From Flavobacteriaceae bacterium (GTDB lineage Bacteria; Bacteroidota; Bacteroidia; Flavobacteriales; Flavobacteriaceae), in the NCBI GenBank assembly GCA_002862705.1, contig PKDU01000047.1:1-57353 (forward strand): a stretch of 57,353 bases of DNA. Reading direction: 5' to 3'. The notes below the pieces were generated by a model. That model saw only the letters and a program-made list of their open reading frames with translations, searched no databases and was not told the origin of the DNA. Within the stretch, counting starts at the first letter, position 1. Every line of letters starts with the position of its first letter. Positions 33,089-42,296 of the stretch are shown piece by piece. Both the position numbers and the translations under genes were made by a program.

Positions 33089-34288
33089 TTATTTCATTTG
33101 GTATAACCACAGCGCAGGATTTTGTGGTGTGGTGTTTTGGAATAGACTGAACTGTAGTGTTGTCTTGCCCGTATCTTTGTTGGTGAATATTTGTCCAATA
33201 GCTTGTTTGGCAGTAACGCGGCCACCTTTTTTGACATAGACCTTGCTTAGATTTTTATAGCTAGTGATGTAGCTTCCGTGTTGGATAAGTACAATAGGAT
33301 TACTTCCTTTAAACTGTACAATATTTAACACGATTCCCTCAAAGACGCTTCGAGCAGTTGCCCCAGCCGGAACCGAAAGTGTTACGCCATTGCTCTTGAT
33401 GGTGGTGGTGCGAACAACAGGGTGGCGTTGTGTACCAAATCGTTGTGTAACAATTCCCTTTTCTACGGGCCAAGGCAAGCGCCCTTTGTTGGAAACAAAA
33501 CTGGCAGCAAGGGCTTTAGCTTCTGGGGTTAGCACAAAACTCCCTGTTTTTGTTCCTGCTTTTTTGTTTGATGCGGCAATAGCCTCCCGAATAAGGCGCG
33601 CAATTTCCTTATCAATTGCCTCTCGTTGTTTTTGCTTTTTCTTGATTTGCGCAGTGTAATTTTTTTCTCGTTTTTTCAGCTCTAGCACAAGTGTATTTTG
33701 TCTTTTTCTAATGCTGTCTAATTCTTTTTGTGCTTTCCTGTTTTCTTCGATGAGTTGCTTTTTATCCTTGCGTTGCGCTACCAAGTCTGAGGTGTATTGC
33801 TGCAAGGCTTTGGTTTTGGCAGCTATCTGCTCTCCTTGTTGTTTGCGGTAGGCGGCATATTGCTTCATATAGGCCATCCGCTTGTAAGCCTGCCAAAAAC
33901 TTTCAGAAGAGAGTAAGAACATCAAACGATTTTGAGTCGATTTATTTTTTCGTGCAGAAACAACCATCTCGGCATAATCCTTTTTTAGTGATGTGAGTTC
34001 GGCCCTTAGCTTTTCTATGTTGCGCAGGTTTACATTTATTTCTTGGTTGAGTCTATTTATCTGGCGGTTGGTGAGTCGAATCAATGCATCTTGCCGATCC
34101 ATTTTAAGCTGAACCGTCTCAACTTGTGTTAGGACATTAGCGCGCTTTTTAGCACTTGTTTTTATCAATGCATTTATTTGCACAATTTCTTGTTGCAACC
34201 GCTTTTTCTGGGCTTCAAGTGCCGCTTTTTTGTCTTGAGCCAAACTCAAAACAGGGATAAGTATCAAAAGCCAAATCCACTTTTTCAT
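33089..34288 (-). CDS. EnvC-like murein hydrolase activator with degenerate LytM domain
   Basis: A 399-residue exported protein. Signal peptide MKKWIWLLILIPVLSLAQ is followed by a long coiled coil (about 20-245, rich in K/Q/E/R) and a C-terminal M23/LytM fold (about 285-399, LPWPVEKGIVTQRFGTQRHP). The catalytic set is lost: the His-x3-Asp region reads RHPVVRTTTIKSNGV, the YxHL-type motif reads SYKNLS, and no HxH precedes the end (TLQFSLFQN). By analogy with EnvC it should activate amidases at the septum instead of cutting peptidoglycan itself. It overlaps the DUF4292 gene by 4 bases and is convergent with the lamin-tail pseudogene. Confidence 0.87.
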   Translation of the reverse strand: MKKWIWLLILIPVLSLAQDKKAALEAQKKRLQQEIVQINALIKTSAKKRANVLTQVETVQLKMDRQDALIRLTNRQINRLNQEINVNLRNIEKLRAELTSLKKDYAEMVVSARKNKSTQNRLMFLLSSESFWQAYKRMAYMKQYAAYRKQQGEQIAAKTKALQQYTSDLVAQRKDKKQLIEENRKAQKELDSIRKRQNTLVLELKKREKNYTAQIKKKQKQREAIDKEIARLIREAIAASNKKAGTKTGSFVLTPEAKALAASFVSNKGRLPWPVEKGIVTQRFGTQRHPVVRTTTIKSNGVTLSVPAGATARSVFEGIVLNIVQFKGSNPIVLIQHGSYITSYKNLSKVYVKKGGRVTAKQAIGQIFTNKDTGKTTLQFSLFQNTTPQNPALWLYQMK

Positions 34289-35043
34289 GGCAGATTAATT
34301 TTTGTATACCCTCTTGGGATTTCAAAAAGCATTTTAAATTTTCCGTTTAATTGCGTTTGCTTGGATTGCAATCTCAACTTGGTTGTCTTGTCTACACCAC
34401 GCAAGCTAGCATTCAGCTGTTCGGGAACCCACTGGTCATTAATTCGCTTATAGCCATCATAATCCACACGAACAGATGTCTCGCCATCTGAAAGCTCTTG
34501 TGCGATAAGTCTGAAAGCAGCGTCATAGGTCCAAACCAAGGAAATCCCTCTTTTTCGTGAGCTAAGTACATAGCTGTTTTGCGTAAACGTAAGTTTTGCT
34601 CGTTTGAGCGCACGTTTGTCCAGTGGGCTTGCCGTGATGATGTGCTCAATCATTTCATAATCAACGGGTGCGCCTAGCAGCTTTTTCACTTGCCGAAAAT
34701 CAACCTGTGCGTATTGCCTATTTATTTTCTCATAAAACTGAAGTTGCTTGGGCGTAATAAAAACACGCGCCAAGGGCACAATCACAGATCCGCTAACCCA
34801 GATTCCTTCGCCTTGCTTTAACCGCAGCGTGACGCTAACCTTTTGTCGTTTTCCTTCTCGCTCAAGCGAGGCTTGCCCACGCCATTGCAAACTTTCAAAG
34901 CGCAGTGCGTTGTCTTCAATTTGCTGTTGAACCGCCCGTGGACGCAAGCTAGTATCAATGGCGCTGGTCGTTGCCACTGGTGTTAGGGATTTACACCCCA
35001 TGACCACTAGCAATCCAAATCCAATAAGGCCCAGTTTTTTCAT
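34285..35043 (-). CDS. DUF4292 domain lipoprotein (LolB/LolA-like fold predicted)
   Basis: A 252-residue lipoprotein with signal MKKLGLIGFGLLVVMGC (lipobox VMGC). The mature chain is mostly beta strands (LQWRGQASLEREGKRQKVSV, IWVSGSVIVPLARVFIT, IEHIITASPLDKR) ending KMLFEIPRGYTKINLP. The DUF4292 family is specific to Bacteroidota and looks like the LolA/LolB lipoprotein-handling fold; a role in outer-membrane lipoprotein insertion is inference only. It sits between the nucleotidyltransferase (3-base gap) and the EnvC-like gene (4-base overlap). Confidence 0.78.
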   Translation of the reverse strand: MKKLGLIGFGLLVVMGCKSLTPVATTSAIDTSLRPRAVQQQIEDNALRFESLQWRGQASLEREGKRQKVSVTLRLKQGEGIWVSGSVIVPLARVFITPKQLQFYEKINRQYAQVDFRQVKKLLGAPVDYEMIEHIITASPLDKRALKRAKLTFTQNSYVLSSRKRGISLVWTYDAAFRLIAQELSDGETSVRVDYDGYKRINDQWVPEQLNASLRGVDKTTKLRLQSKQTQLNGKFKMLFEIPRGYTKINLP

Positions 35044-35046
35044 TTG

Positions 35047-36060
35047 TTATTTCAATTCGGAGTAATCGCCAATACTCACGTGTTTCTGCGTTCCGCTATA
35101 ACGCACATGGTTGCCAATCATGGCACCGTCTAAATGGGATTTTTCAATCTGGCAGTTTGTTTGAATCATGCTGTTTTTGATTGTACTATCCGAGATGACT
35201 GTATTGGTTCCAATGGATACATGCGGCCCAACAGTTGTGTTTTTAAGCACAACACCGTCTGCAATAAAACAGGGTTCAACAATTTGGCTGTTTTCAAGCG
35301 TAGCCTTGCCAACAAGTTTTGCGCCCTCTGCTGCCAAATAATCTAGCATGCGCCCATTGGTTTCGACAGTTACCGCTGGGTTTCCACAGTCCATCCATGC
35401 ACTAACTTCTCCAGGAACAAATCGCTTGCCAGCTTCCATCATACGCAAAATACCATCGTTGATTTGGTATTCGCCTCTGTGTGTTAGCTTTTCGTCCAAA
35501 ACGCTTTGTAAGGCATCTTTTAATAAGCCTATTTCCTTAAAATAATAAATCCCAATTACGGCTAGGTCCGAAACAAAATCACGGGGTTTTTCTACCAAGG
35601 CACTTATGGCACCCGTATTGTCTAGTTGCACCACGCCAAACTGTTCTGGATTTTCCACTTGCTTTACCCAAATAACGCTGTCTGCTTCTGGATCTAGGGT
35701 TAAATCCGCACGGATTAGGGTATCGGCATAGGCAATAACTGCAGGGCCAGAAAGCGAAGGAGCTGCACACATTACGGCATGACCTGTTCCAAGCGGCTGG
35801 TCTTGGCGGTAAATACTTGTTTTGGCACCAAGGCTTTCAGATAATTCTGTAAGTGCCGCAACGACCGCCTCACCAAAGTAGGCAGGGTCGCCCAGTACAT
35901 AGGCAATTTCACTAACAGGTTCGGGAAGCAGCTTGGCAATATCACGCACCAATCGGTGAACGATGGGCATCCCAGCTACAGGAATTAGTGGCTTGGGGAC
36001 TGTGAGTGTATGTGGGCGTAAGCGAGAGCCTCTACCCGCCATGGGAACGATTATCTTCAT
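35047..36060 (-). CDS. Sugar-phosphate nucleotidyltransferase with left-handed beta-helix C-terminus
   Basis: A 337-residue cytoplasmic enzyme. The N-terminal Rossmann-like domain starts with KIIVPMAGRGSRLRPHT and PKPLIPVAG (the GxGxRL-PK signature), with QPLGTGHAV and IAYADTLIRAD holding the metal-binding Asp. The C-terminal part (about 240-330) has hexapeptide repeats (ADGVVLKNTTVGPHVSIG, NTVISDSTIKNSMI), like GlmU or GMP pyrophosphorylases. It should make an NDP-sugar for cell-surface glycans, but the sugar and nucleotide cannot be told from sequence. It lies in a minus-strand operon with dut. Confidence 0.88.
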   Translation of the reverse strand: MKIIVPMAGRGSRLRPHTLTVPKPLIPVAGMPIVHRLVRDIAKLLPEPVSEIAYVLGDPAYFGEAVVAALTELSESLGAKTSIYRQDQPLGTGHAVMCAAPSLSGPAVIAYADTLIRADLTLDPEADSVIWVKQVENPEQFGVVQLDNTGAISALVEKPRDFVSDLAVIGIYYFKEIGLLKDALQSVLDEKLTHRGEYQINDGILRMMEAGKRFVPGEVSAWMDCGNPAVTVETNGRMLDYLAAEGAKLVGKATLENSQIVEPCFIADGVVLKNTTVGPHVSIGTNTVISDSTIKNSMIQTNCQIEKSHLDGAMIGNHVRYSGTQKHVSIGDYSELK

Positions 36061-36063
36061 ATG

Positions 36064-36498
36064 TTATTTTATACCTGTACTACCAAAACCTCCGGTGCCT
36101 CTTGCTGTTTTTTTAAGTGATGTAACTTCTTCCCAATCGGCGCGTTCGTGTTTGGCAATCACCAATTGAGCAATCCGATCTCCCGAAGCTATTGTAAAAG
36201 GCTCATGGGATAAATTTATAAGGATAACGCCAATTTCGCCTCTGTAGTCTGCATCAATTGTTCCAGGGGCATTGAGCACGCTAATCCCTTTTTTAAGCGC
36301 TAAACCACTTCTTGGGCGTACTTGCGCTTCTACGCCTATGGGAAGCTCCATAAACAACCCCGTTTTGATAAGCTCTCTTTCTTGGGGTTGCAGTGTAATG
36401 GGTTCAGGAGTATGCGCACGCAAATCCATTCCAGCAGACGCTAGTGTTTCATAGGAAGGAAGGTTGTGTGACGATTTGTTTACAATATTAATTTTCAT
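36064..36498 (-). CDS. dut: Deoxyuridine 5'-triphosphate nucleotidohydrolase
   Basis: A 144-residue trimeric dUTPase that keeps uracil out of DNA and supplies dUMP. All five motifs are readable: SAGMDLRA (I), [13 protein letters not shown] (II), [17 protein letters not shown] (III), GDRIAQLVI (IV) and the C-terminal [10 protein letters not shown] (V). It is first in the minus-strand unit dut-nucleotidyltransferase-DUF4292-EnvC-like, 3 bases before the next gene. A 155-base AT-rich spacer lies upstream, in which I see no clear TAnnTTTG box for dut. Confidence 0.96.
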   Translation of the reverse strand: MKINIVNKSSHNLPSYETLASAGMDLRAHTPEPITLQPQERELIKTGLFMELPIGVEAQVRPRSGLALKKGISVLNAPGTIDADYRGEIGVILINLSHEPFTIASGDRIAQLVIAKHERADWEEVTSLKKTARGTGGFGSTGIK

Positions 36499-36653
36499 GT
36501 TTTAAAAATAAGAAAAACAGTAAGCTAGAATGGCTATAAAAGAACAGACTTATGGGGCTTTTGTGAACATACAAAAAAAATAACATAAGCTTTACATGTG
36601 GAAAATAATTTAATATTTAAAAGAGCAGTATATTTATTTAAATATTTTAAACT
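36499..36653. other. AT-rich divergent intergenic spacer
   Basis: A 155-base gap between dut and the SnoaL-like lipoprotein. It holds A/T runs and a TATATTTA-like box near 36629-36636 on the plus strand, one base off TAnnTTTG. No repeat or RNA gene is evident. Confidence 0.4.
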
Positions 36654-37169
36654 ATGAAACGCATAATTTTTATAATAAGCTTACTACTTACTGCCTCATG
36701 CAGTACAAAGCAAACATCTCAAATAGACATGGTTGGCGAATGGTATATGGGCAATTTGGAGGGCAAGTCATTTAAGCTTGGTAGTCAAGACAACATTGAA
36801 CTTATAAAGATGGCGGGGTCAGCTTACAATGCAATGGATGCCGAAAAATTGATGAGTTATTTTTCAGAAGACGCAAAAATATACTCTTACTCTGGGGAAG
36901 AGTTACAGGTAAGTAAAGAGCTGTATGAATCTTATTTTGCCACACTAGACTCTTTAACATGGGAGCCACACGGAATGTCAACGCAAACACTTGAAGATGA
37001 TTCTATTTCTGTTGTTTCTATTCCATCAACAGACATTCGTTATTTCAAGGAACAAGAAACACAGGCTGCTTTTTTATTCGAACGTTTCTGGATAGTAGAT
37101 GGAAAAATTACAACCATAGTTCAATACATAAGGGAGTCTGCTAAAAATTACGATGAGATAGAACTTTAA
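36654..37169 (+). CDS. SnoaL/NTF2-like domain lipoprotein
   Basis: A 171-residue protein with a lipoprotein signal (MKRIIFIISLLLTASCS, lipobox TASC). The mature chain looks like one NTF2/SnoaL-like domain: a helical start (SAYNAMDAEKLMSYFSEDAKIYSYSG) followed by beta strands ending FERFWIVDGKITTIVQYI. Such domains can be enzymes, binding modules or immunity-type proteins; no catalytic residues can be assigned. The gene is more AT-rich than its neighbours and stands alone on the plus strand between two minus-strand operons, which suggests a later insertion. Confidence 0.7.
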   Translation: MKRIIFIISLLLTASCSTKQTSQIDMVGEWYMGNLEGKSFKLGSQDNIELIKMAGSAYNAMDAEKLMSYFSEDAKIYSYSGEELQVSKELYESYFATLDSLTWEPHGMSTQTLEDDSISVVSIPSTDIRYFKEQETQAAFLFERFWIVDGKITTIVQYIRESAKNYDEIEL

Positions 37170-37195
37170 TCATTATGTTCGAGTTAAAGCATTGA

Positions 37196-37294
37196 CGGGT
37201 TTCAGAACTGCAAGTTTATACTACCAACTTTGATCAAAAAACACAATTTCTCCTGACCTATGACAATGAAGCACTTTCTCTTAAAGAAAATTGA
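37196..37294 (+). pseudogene. Possible C-terminal remnant of a lost gene
   Basis: Between the SnoaL-like gene and atpG a frame of 32 codons runs open to TGA 37292-37294 with natural-looking composition (VSELQVYTTNFDQKTQF, then LLTYDNEALSLKEN). It has no start codon and begins right after an in-frame stop. It may be the tail of a deleted gene or chance; I do not recognise the family. Confidence 0.25.
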
Positions 37295-37295
37295 A

Positions 37296-38144
37296 TTAGC
37301 TGTTTAATGCTTCAGCACCACCTACGATCTCAAGGATTTCGTTGGTAATCGCCGCCTGACGTGCTTTGTTGTATGTAAGCTTCAATTGATCGCGAAGCTC
37401 AGTCGCATTGTCTGTAGCTTTGTGCATGGCGGTCATGCGTGCCCCGTGTTCACTGGCAAAGGAATCGCGAAGCGCCTTAAACAATTGCATTTTAAGTGCT
37501 TTTGGAAGTAGGGTATTGAAAATGGCTTCTTTGCCTGGCTCGTAGATGTAGTCTGTTTCTGTTTGACCTTCAACAGCTTCAGGCACGAGAGGTAAAAACG
37601 GCTCAACCGTAACCAATTGGGTTGCGGCATTTTTGAATCGGTTGTATACCAAGTGTACTTCGTCATAAGCTTCGCTCACAAAGCCATCCATAAGTTGTTG
37701 CGCTAGCTCAGCAGCATTGGCATAGGCCAAATCATCAAATATGGTAGTTTCGTGTCCTTCTATGTCAAAATCTTTACTCAAGATGTCATTGCCTTTTTTC
37801 CCAACGCTAAATACAGCCGTAGCCGTTTCGTTCGAAGCGGCATGCGCTTTGACTGCTTTGACGATGTTGGCGTTAAACCCACCACACAGGCCACGGTTAG
37901 AGCTAATGGCTACATAGAGTATGCGCTTCACAGGGCGTACCGTTGTATATGGACTCTCGTTGTCTTGGGCACCACTTAAGTTTTGTAGCAATTCGGTAAG
38001 CTTGGCTGCATAAGGACGCATTGCCGTAATGGCATCTTGCGCTTTTTTGAGCTTGGCTGCAGATACCATTTTCATGGCACTTGTAATCTGCATCGTAGAT
38101 GATACAGAGCTTATCCGGTTGCGTATTTCCTTAAGGTTTGCCAT
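37296..38144 (-). CDS. atpG: F1 ATP synthase gamma subunit
   Basis: A 282-residue central stalk subunit. The conserved N-terminal helix (MANLKEIRNRISSVSSTMQ, ITSAMKMVSAAKLKKAQ) and C-terminal helix (RMTAMHKATDNATELRDQL, then NKARQAAITNEILEIVGGAEAL) pair to form the rotor coiled coil. VAISSNRGLCGGFNANIVK is the central signature. It is last in the atpBEFHAG cluster, 3 bases after atpA. Confidence 0.97.
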   Translation of the reverse strand: MANLKEIRNRISSVSSTMQITSAMKMVSAAKLKKAQDAITAMRPYAAKLTELLQNLSGAQDNESPYTTVRPVKRILYVAISSNRGLCGGFNANIVKAVKAHAASNETATAVFSVGKKGNDILSKDFDIEGHETTIFDDLAYANAAELAQQLMDGFVSEAYDEVHLVYNRFKNAATQLVTVEPFLPLVPEAVEGQTETDYIYEPGKEAIFNTLLPKALKMQLFKALRDSFASEHGARMTAMHKATDNATELRDQLKLTYNKARQAAITNEILEIVGGAEALNS

Positions 38145-38147
38145 TTG

Positions 38148-39725
38148 TTATGCGTATTGAGCGGCTAAATCAGTGGCTACTTTCGTCAAGGTGTCTGTAA
38201 CCTCGTCTGTGAGTTTACCAGCTTTAAGCGTATCCAGTACGTCTCTGTGTTTTGCGTTTAGTAACTCTAAATAGCTTTGTTCAAACTCTTTCACCATGTT
38301 CACAGGAACTTGGCGCAATAGGTTTTTTGATCCAGCGAAAATGATGGCAATCTGATCTTCAACCGTAAACGGATCGTTTTGTGCTTGTTTAAGAATTTCC
38401 ACGTTTCGCTGTCCTTTTCCAATCACGTTCATGGTTGCTGCGTCTAGGTCAGAACCAAACTTGGCAAAGGCTTCCAACTCACGGAACTGCGCTTGGTCAA
38501 GTTTCAATGTCCCTGCTACTTTTTTCATGGATTTAATCTGTGCCGAACCACCTACACGTGATACCGAAATACCTACGTTAATGGCCGGACGTACACCAGA
38601 GTTAAACAAGTCAGACTCCAAGAATATTTGCCCATCGGTAATCGAAATTACGTTAGTCGGGATATAGGCAGATACGTCACCTGCTTGAGTTTCAATAATC
38701 GGCAATGCTGTTAATGAACCACCACCTTTAACTTTAGGTTTAAGCCCTTCAGGCAAGTCATTCATTTGCTTGGCAATATTATCATCAGCAATTACTTTGG
38801 CTGCACGCTCTAGCAAGCGCGAGTGTAAGTAGAAAACATCCCCAGGGTATGCTTCACGTCCCGGTGGGCGACGAAGCAAAAGCGATACTTCACGGTAAGC
38901 TACAGCTTGCTTAGACAAATCATCATAAATAATCAGTGCTGGACGACCTGTATCACGGAAATATTCTCCAATAGCTGCCCCAGCAAAAGGAGCATAAACC
39001 TGCATAGGAGCAGGGTCAGATGCGTTTGCCGCTACTATGGTTGTATAGGCCATGGCACCTTTTTCTTGTAGTGTGTTGGCAATACCAGCAACCGTAGAAG
39101 CTTTTTGTCCGATGGCTACATAGATACAGTATACAGGTTCACCTGCATCATAAAATTCTTTTTGGTTTAGGATGGTGTCAATACAAACGGTTGTTTTACC
39201 TGTTTGACGGTCACCAATAACCAATTCACGTTGTCCACGTCCGACTGGGATCATGGCATCAATAGATTTGATTCCTGTTTGAAGCGGCTCATTTACTGGT
39301 TGACGGTAAATTACTCCTGGTGCCTTACGCTCTAATGGCATTTCAATGGTTTCGCCTTCAATAGGACCTTTACCATCAATGGGCACACCAAGTGTGCTCA
39401 CCACACGGCCTACAACACCTTCACCTACATTAATAGAGGCAATGCGTTGAGTACGCTTAACGGTATCACCTTCTTTTATTCCTTTAGACGGACCTAAGAG
39501 TACTACTCCTACGTTGTCTTCCTCAAGGTTAAGTACGATTCCTTCCAAACCAGAGTCGAAAGTCACTAATTCGCCATATTGCACATTGGATAAACCGTAT
39601 ACACGTGCAATACCGTCACCCACTTGGAGTACAGATCCTACTTCATCTAGAGAGACACTGCTGTCAAATCCTGTTAATTGCTGTTTTAATATCGCGGATA
39701 CTTCCGCGGCTTTTACTTCTGCCAT
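38148..39725 (-). CDS. atpA: F1 ATP synthase alpha subunit
   Basis: A 525-residue subunit, slightly longer than E. coli AtpA. The P-loop is [10 protein letters not shown] (about 169-178) and the alpha/beta signature is [17 protein letters not shown], with the arginine finger in SVSRVGG. The N-terminal beta-barrel and C-terminal helical domain are both complete. It overlaps atpH by 13 bases. The catalytic beta subunit (atpD) and epsilon (atpC) are not nearby, as is usual in flavobacteria where they form a separate locus. Confidence 0.98.
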   Translation of the reverse strand: MAEVKAAEVSAILKQQLTGFDSSVSLDEVGSVLQVGDGIARVYGLSNVQYGELVTFDSGLEGIVLNLEEDNVGVVLLGPSKGIKEGDTVKRTQRIASINVGEGVVGRVVSTLGVPIDGKGPIEGETIEMPLERKAPGVIYRQPVNEPLQTGIKSIDAMIPVGRGQRELVIGDRQTGKTTVCIDTILNQKEFYDAGEPVYCIYVAIGQKASTVAGIANTLQEKGAMAYTTIVAANASDPAPMQVYAPFAGAAIGEYFRDTGRPALIIYDDLSKQAVAYREVSLLLRRPPGREAYPGDVFYLHSRLLERAAKVIADDNIAKQMNDLPEGLKPKVKGGGSLTALPIIETQAGDVSAYIPTNVISITDGQIFLESDLFNSGVRPAINVGISVSRVGGSAQIKSMKKVAGTLKLDQAQFRELEAFAKFGSDLDAATMNVIGKGQRNVEILKQAQNDPFTVEDQIAIIFAGSKNLLRQVPVNMVKEFEQSYLELLNAKHRDVLDTLKAGKLTDEVTDTLTKVATDLAAQYA

Positions 39726-40267
39726 GATATTGCGTTTGAACGTAACGTTTGTTTTAATGAATTGAGTTGATGTGCAACGCTCGCATTGAGGGCTATATCA
39801 TCAAGTCTTAGTATAAACCCACCAATAATGGCAGGGTCTACTTTGTTGACCAGGGTCACTTTCTTATCTGTAAGTGTGGCCACTTTAGTCAAAATTTCTT
39901 TTTCTAATTCGGGGGTAATGGGCACTGCTGTTGTAGCAACTGCCTCAATCAATCCCAAATGGTCTTGGTAAAGCTCTTTAACCTTAAGTGCAATACCATC
40001 AAGGTTGCGCGTACGGTTGTTTTCAGCCACAAGGCGTAATAGGTTTTTGCCGGCATCGCTACACTGTGCAAAAACAGCTTGAAGCGTATTTTGCTTCAAA
40101 TCACTGCTAATAACAGGGCTTTGTAAAACAGCCTCCAAGTCACGGTTGCTCTGCACGGTATCGTACACAGTTTCCATGTCATTGGCTAGTGCATCCAATT
40201 GACCATCTTCAATGGCCTTTTGCACGGCTGCTTTGGCATATCGCAATGCTGCTCTAGTTCCTATCAT
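39713..40267 (-). CDS. atpH: F1 ATP synthase delta subunit
   Basis: A 184-residue peripheral-stalk subunit (OSCP type) that joins F1 to the b subunits. Typical parts are [16 protein letters not shown] at the N-terminus, [15 protein letters not shown], and the C-terminal [21 protein letters not shown]. The start overlaps atpF by 4 bases and the end overlaps atpA by 13. Confidence 0.95.
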   Translation of the reverse strand: MIGTRAALRYAKAAVQKAIEDGQLDALANDMETVYDTVQSNRDLEAVLQSPVISSDLKQNTLQAVFAQCSDAGKNLLRLVAENNRTRNLDGIALKVKELYQDHLGLIEAVATTAVPITPELEKEILTKVATLTDKKVTLVNKVDPAIIGGFILRLDDIALNASVAHQLNSLKQTLRSNAISWQK

Positions 40268-40767
40268 GCTTTTAGATCTACATCTTTAAGTAGCTTCTGT
40301 ACCAATTCGGTTTGTTTTTTATCCGAAGAAAGCTGCTCTTTGGTAAGCGTTTCTGCAATTTGAAGAGACAGGTCGGCTACTTCATTTTTAAGGGAAGTAA
40401 TGGCCACTTGCTTTTCATTTTCAATTGCTTCTTTCGCTTGCGCAATAAGTTGCTCCGCTTGAACCTTAGCTTCGCCCTTGGCATCGTCAATCATTTTTTG
40501 ACGTAGCTCGCGCGCTTCTTTTAGTAAGCCGTCTCTTTCTGCACGGGCTTCCTTTAGGATACGCTCGTTGTCGGCTTGTAGGTTTTGCATTTCTGCACGT
40601 GCCTCTTCAGCCGATTTCATAGCCGAGCGAATGCCCGCTTCTCTTTCGTTAATGGTGTTTAGGATGGGTTTCCATGCAAATTTGCGGAGCATTAAAAGAA
40701 GTGCCACCACAATTGCAGTCTGCCATATAAACAAACCAAACGAAAATTCGCCTAATAATTTTTCCAT
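40264..40767 (-). CDS. atpF: F0 ATP synthase b subunit
   Basis: A 167-residue peripheral-stalk subunit. One N-terminal membrane helix (FGLFIWQTAIVVALLLMLR) is followed by a charged amphipathic coiled coil for the rest of the chain (KPILNTINEREAGIRSAMKS onward). It lies 61 bases after atpE and is translationally coupled to atpH. Confidence 0.96.
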   Translation of the reverse strand: MEKLLGEFSFGLFIWQTAIVVALLLMLRKFAWKPILNTINEREAGIRSAMKSAEEARAEMQNLQADNERILKEARAERDGLLKEARELRQKMIDDAKGEAKVQAEQLIAQAKEAIENEKQVAITSLKNEVADLSLQIAETLTKEQLSSDKKQTELVQKLLKDVDLKA

Positions 40768-40828
40768 AGGGTTATATTTAAGTAAGACAAGCAGCAGCCT
40801 AGCCGCTACTTATCAAAAACTTGTGTTC

Positions 40829-41023
40829 TTAATTTACAGCAAATAGTGCTGCAAAACCAATCCCTTCAATAAGAGCGGCTGCAATCAACATAGCTGTTTG
40901 AATTTTCCCGTATGCTTCAGGTTGACGAGCAATAGCTTCCATAGCTGAACCACCGATTCTACCGATTCCCATACCTACGCCGATTACGACGAGACCTGCA
41001 CCTACGATTACTGGAATTTCCAT
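40829..41023 (-). CDS. atpE: F0 ATP synthase c subunit
   Basis: A 64-residue hairpin of two membrane helices forming the rotor ring. Helix 1 carries the Gly-rich packing motif GVGMGIGRIGG, the loop is ARQPE, and helix 2 carries the ion-binding Glu53 (ALIEGIGFAAL). No Gln stands in helix 1 at the Na+-ligand position, so proton coupling is predicted. The chain is shorter than the E. coli c subunit (79 residues). Confidence 0.97.
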   Translation of the reverse strand: MEIPVIVGAGLVVIGVGMGIGRIGGSAMEAIARQPEAYGKIQTAMLIAAALIEGIGFAALFAVN

Positions 41024-41053
41024 GTGTATATATTTAATTGTTAATGTTTGTGT

Positions 41054-42130
41054 TTAATGCGCTTCATCATGATGTTCTTCAACAGCAAACCCAAAATAGA
41101 GTGCCGATAGCATGGTGAATATGTAGGCCTGCAACGCGGCCACTAATAATTCGATTAAGGAGATAGCAAAAGCCAATAAAAAGGACAAGCTGCTACCTAG
41201 CCAGTTGTTAAAAATAAACATAAGCCCAATAAGGCTCATCAATACGATATGTCCAGCCTGCATGTTCGCATACAAACGGATTAACAACGAAAACGGTTTG
41301 ATAATTACACCTAACAGCTCAATGGGCATTAGGAGAATTTTCATAGGGATGGGTACACCTGGCATCCAAAAGATGTGCGCCCAATAGTTCTTGTTGGCGG
41401 TCAAATTGGTCAATAAAAAGGTAAGCAATGCCAATCCAAATGTGATGGCAATATTTCCTGTAACATTAATACCTAGTGGCGTGAGGCCCAAAAGGTTTAG
41501 GAACCAAATAAAGAAAAATACGGTTAGTAAAAAGCTCATGTAACGACCGTGGTGCTTTTCTCCAATGTTGGGAATGGCAATATCGTCGCGAACATATAAA
41601 ATTATAGGCTCAAAGAAACGACCTATACCAGCAGCAACGCCACCGTTTTTAGCATAAGATTGCGCTAACGAGCGAAACAAAAAGAACATCAACAGTGCTG
41701 TAAATAGCATGGTCATAACGCTTTTGGTCATGGAAAGGTCAAGCGGTTTTTCGTTGACAGCGTGATGTGCGTCATCATAATTGACGGTACCCGCTGCATC
41801 TGTCTTATAAATTTTTCCGTGGTAGAGTTTGTAGTGACTACTCCCTTTTGACACCACCGCCTTGCCGTGCTTAAATTTGGCAGACGAAAATAGCACAAGC
41901 CCGTTGTCCCAAAGAATTACGGGAAGGCCAATATAGCCAATGTATTTTTTTTTGTCACCGTCTTTGTAAGACCCCAAATAGAAATCATGAGAGTCTTTTA
42001 AGTGGTGTTGGATATAAGCTTTGATTTCATCCTTGAGCGAACCCTTTTTTTCGGGGGCCTTATCATTAGAAACGGCAAATGCGTGAGTTGCTAAAAGAAG
42101 CGTAAAAAATACAAGAAGTGCTCTTTTCAA
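41054..42130 (-). CDS. atpB: F0 ATP synthase a subunit with long exported N-terminal extension
   Basis: A 358-residue subunit, about 90 residues longer than E. coli AtpB. A cleavable-looking signal peptide (MKRALLVFFTLLLATHAFA) and a hydrophilic segment of about 110 residues (KGSLKDEIKAYIQHHL, GDKKKYIGYIGLPVILWDNG) precede the five or six membrane helices. The essential Arg is in LLIRLYANMQAGH. This extension is typical of Bacteroidota. The start codon is TTG at 42130: the frame upstream holds no ATG, and TTG begins a perfect signal peptide. A TAnnTTTG promoter lies at 42175-42182. Confidence 0.93.
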   Translation of the reverse strand: MKRALLVFFTLLLATHAFAVSNDKAPEKKGSLKDEIKAYIQHHLKDSHDFYLGSYKDGDKKKYIGYIGLPVILWDNGLVLFSSAKFKHGKAVVSKGSSHYKLYHGKIYKTDAAGTVNYDDAHHAVNEKPLDLSMTKSVMTMLFTALLMFFLFRSLAQSYAKNGGVAAGIGRFFEPIILYVRDDIAIPNIGEKHHGRYMSFLLTVFFFIWFLNLLGLTPLGINVTGNIAITFGLALLTFLLTNLTANKNYWAHIFWMPGVPIPMKILLMPIELLGVIIKPFSLLIRLYANMQAGHIVLMSLIGLMFIFNNWLGSSLSFLLAFAISLIELLVAALQAYIFTMLSALYFGFAVEEHHDEAH

Positions 42131-42174
42131 TGGTTTTGCTTTTATCTTGACGTTTCGTTGAAAATTAAACGCTG

Positions 42175-42182
42175 CAAATGTA
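42175..42182 (-). promoter_or_regulatory. -7 promoter box TACATTTG of the atp operon
   Basis: On the minus strand the sequence is TACATTTG, a perfect TAnnTTTG match, about 45 bases before the atpB start, in the 166-base gap after atpZ. No clear -33 TTTG at 19-21 bases. It suggests the atp genes can be transcribed separately from sprE-bactofilin-atpZ. Confidence 0.5.
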
Positions 42183-42296
42183 CACTTTTAGCTACAAGAA
42201 AAAAAGATAATACGGTGAAAAATTAAGCTGTACTTTTTTGTTTGAATGCTGCTTAAGCCACAAAGAATTCATGGTTAAAAAAACAGCAGTTGGAGG

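Noticed and set aside
37296..42130. ATP synthase cluster lacking beta and epsilon genes
   Set aside because: Not an anomaly: flavobacteria usually keep atpD-atpC at a separate locus.
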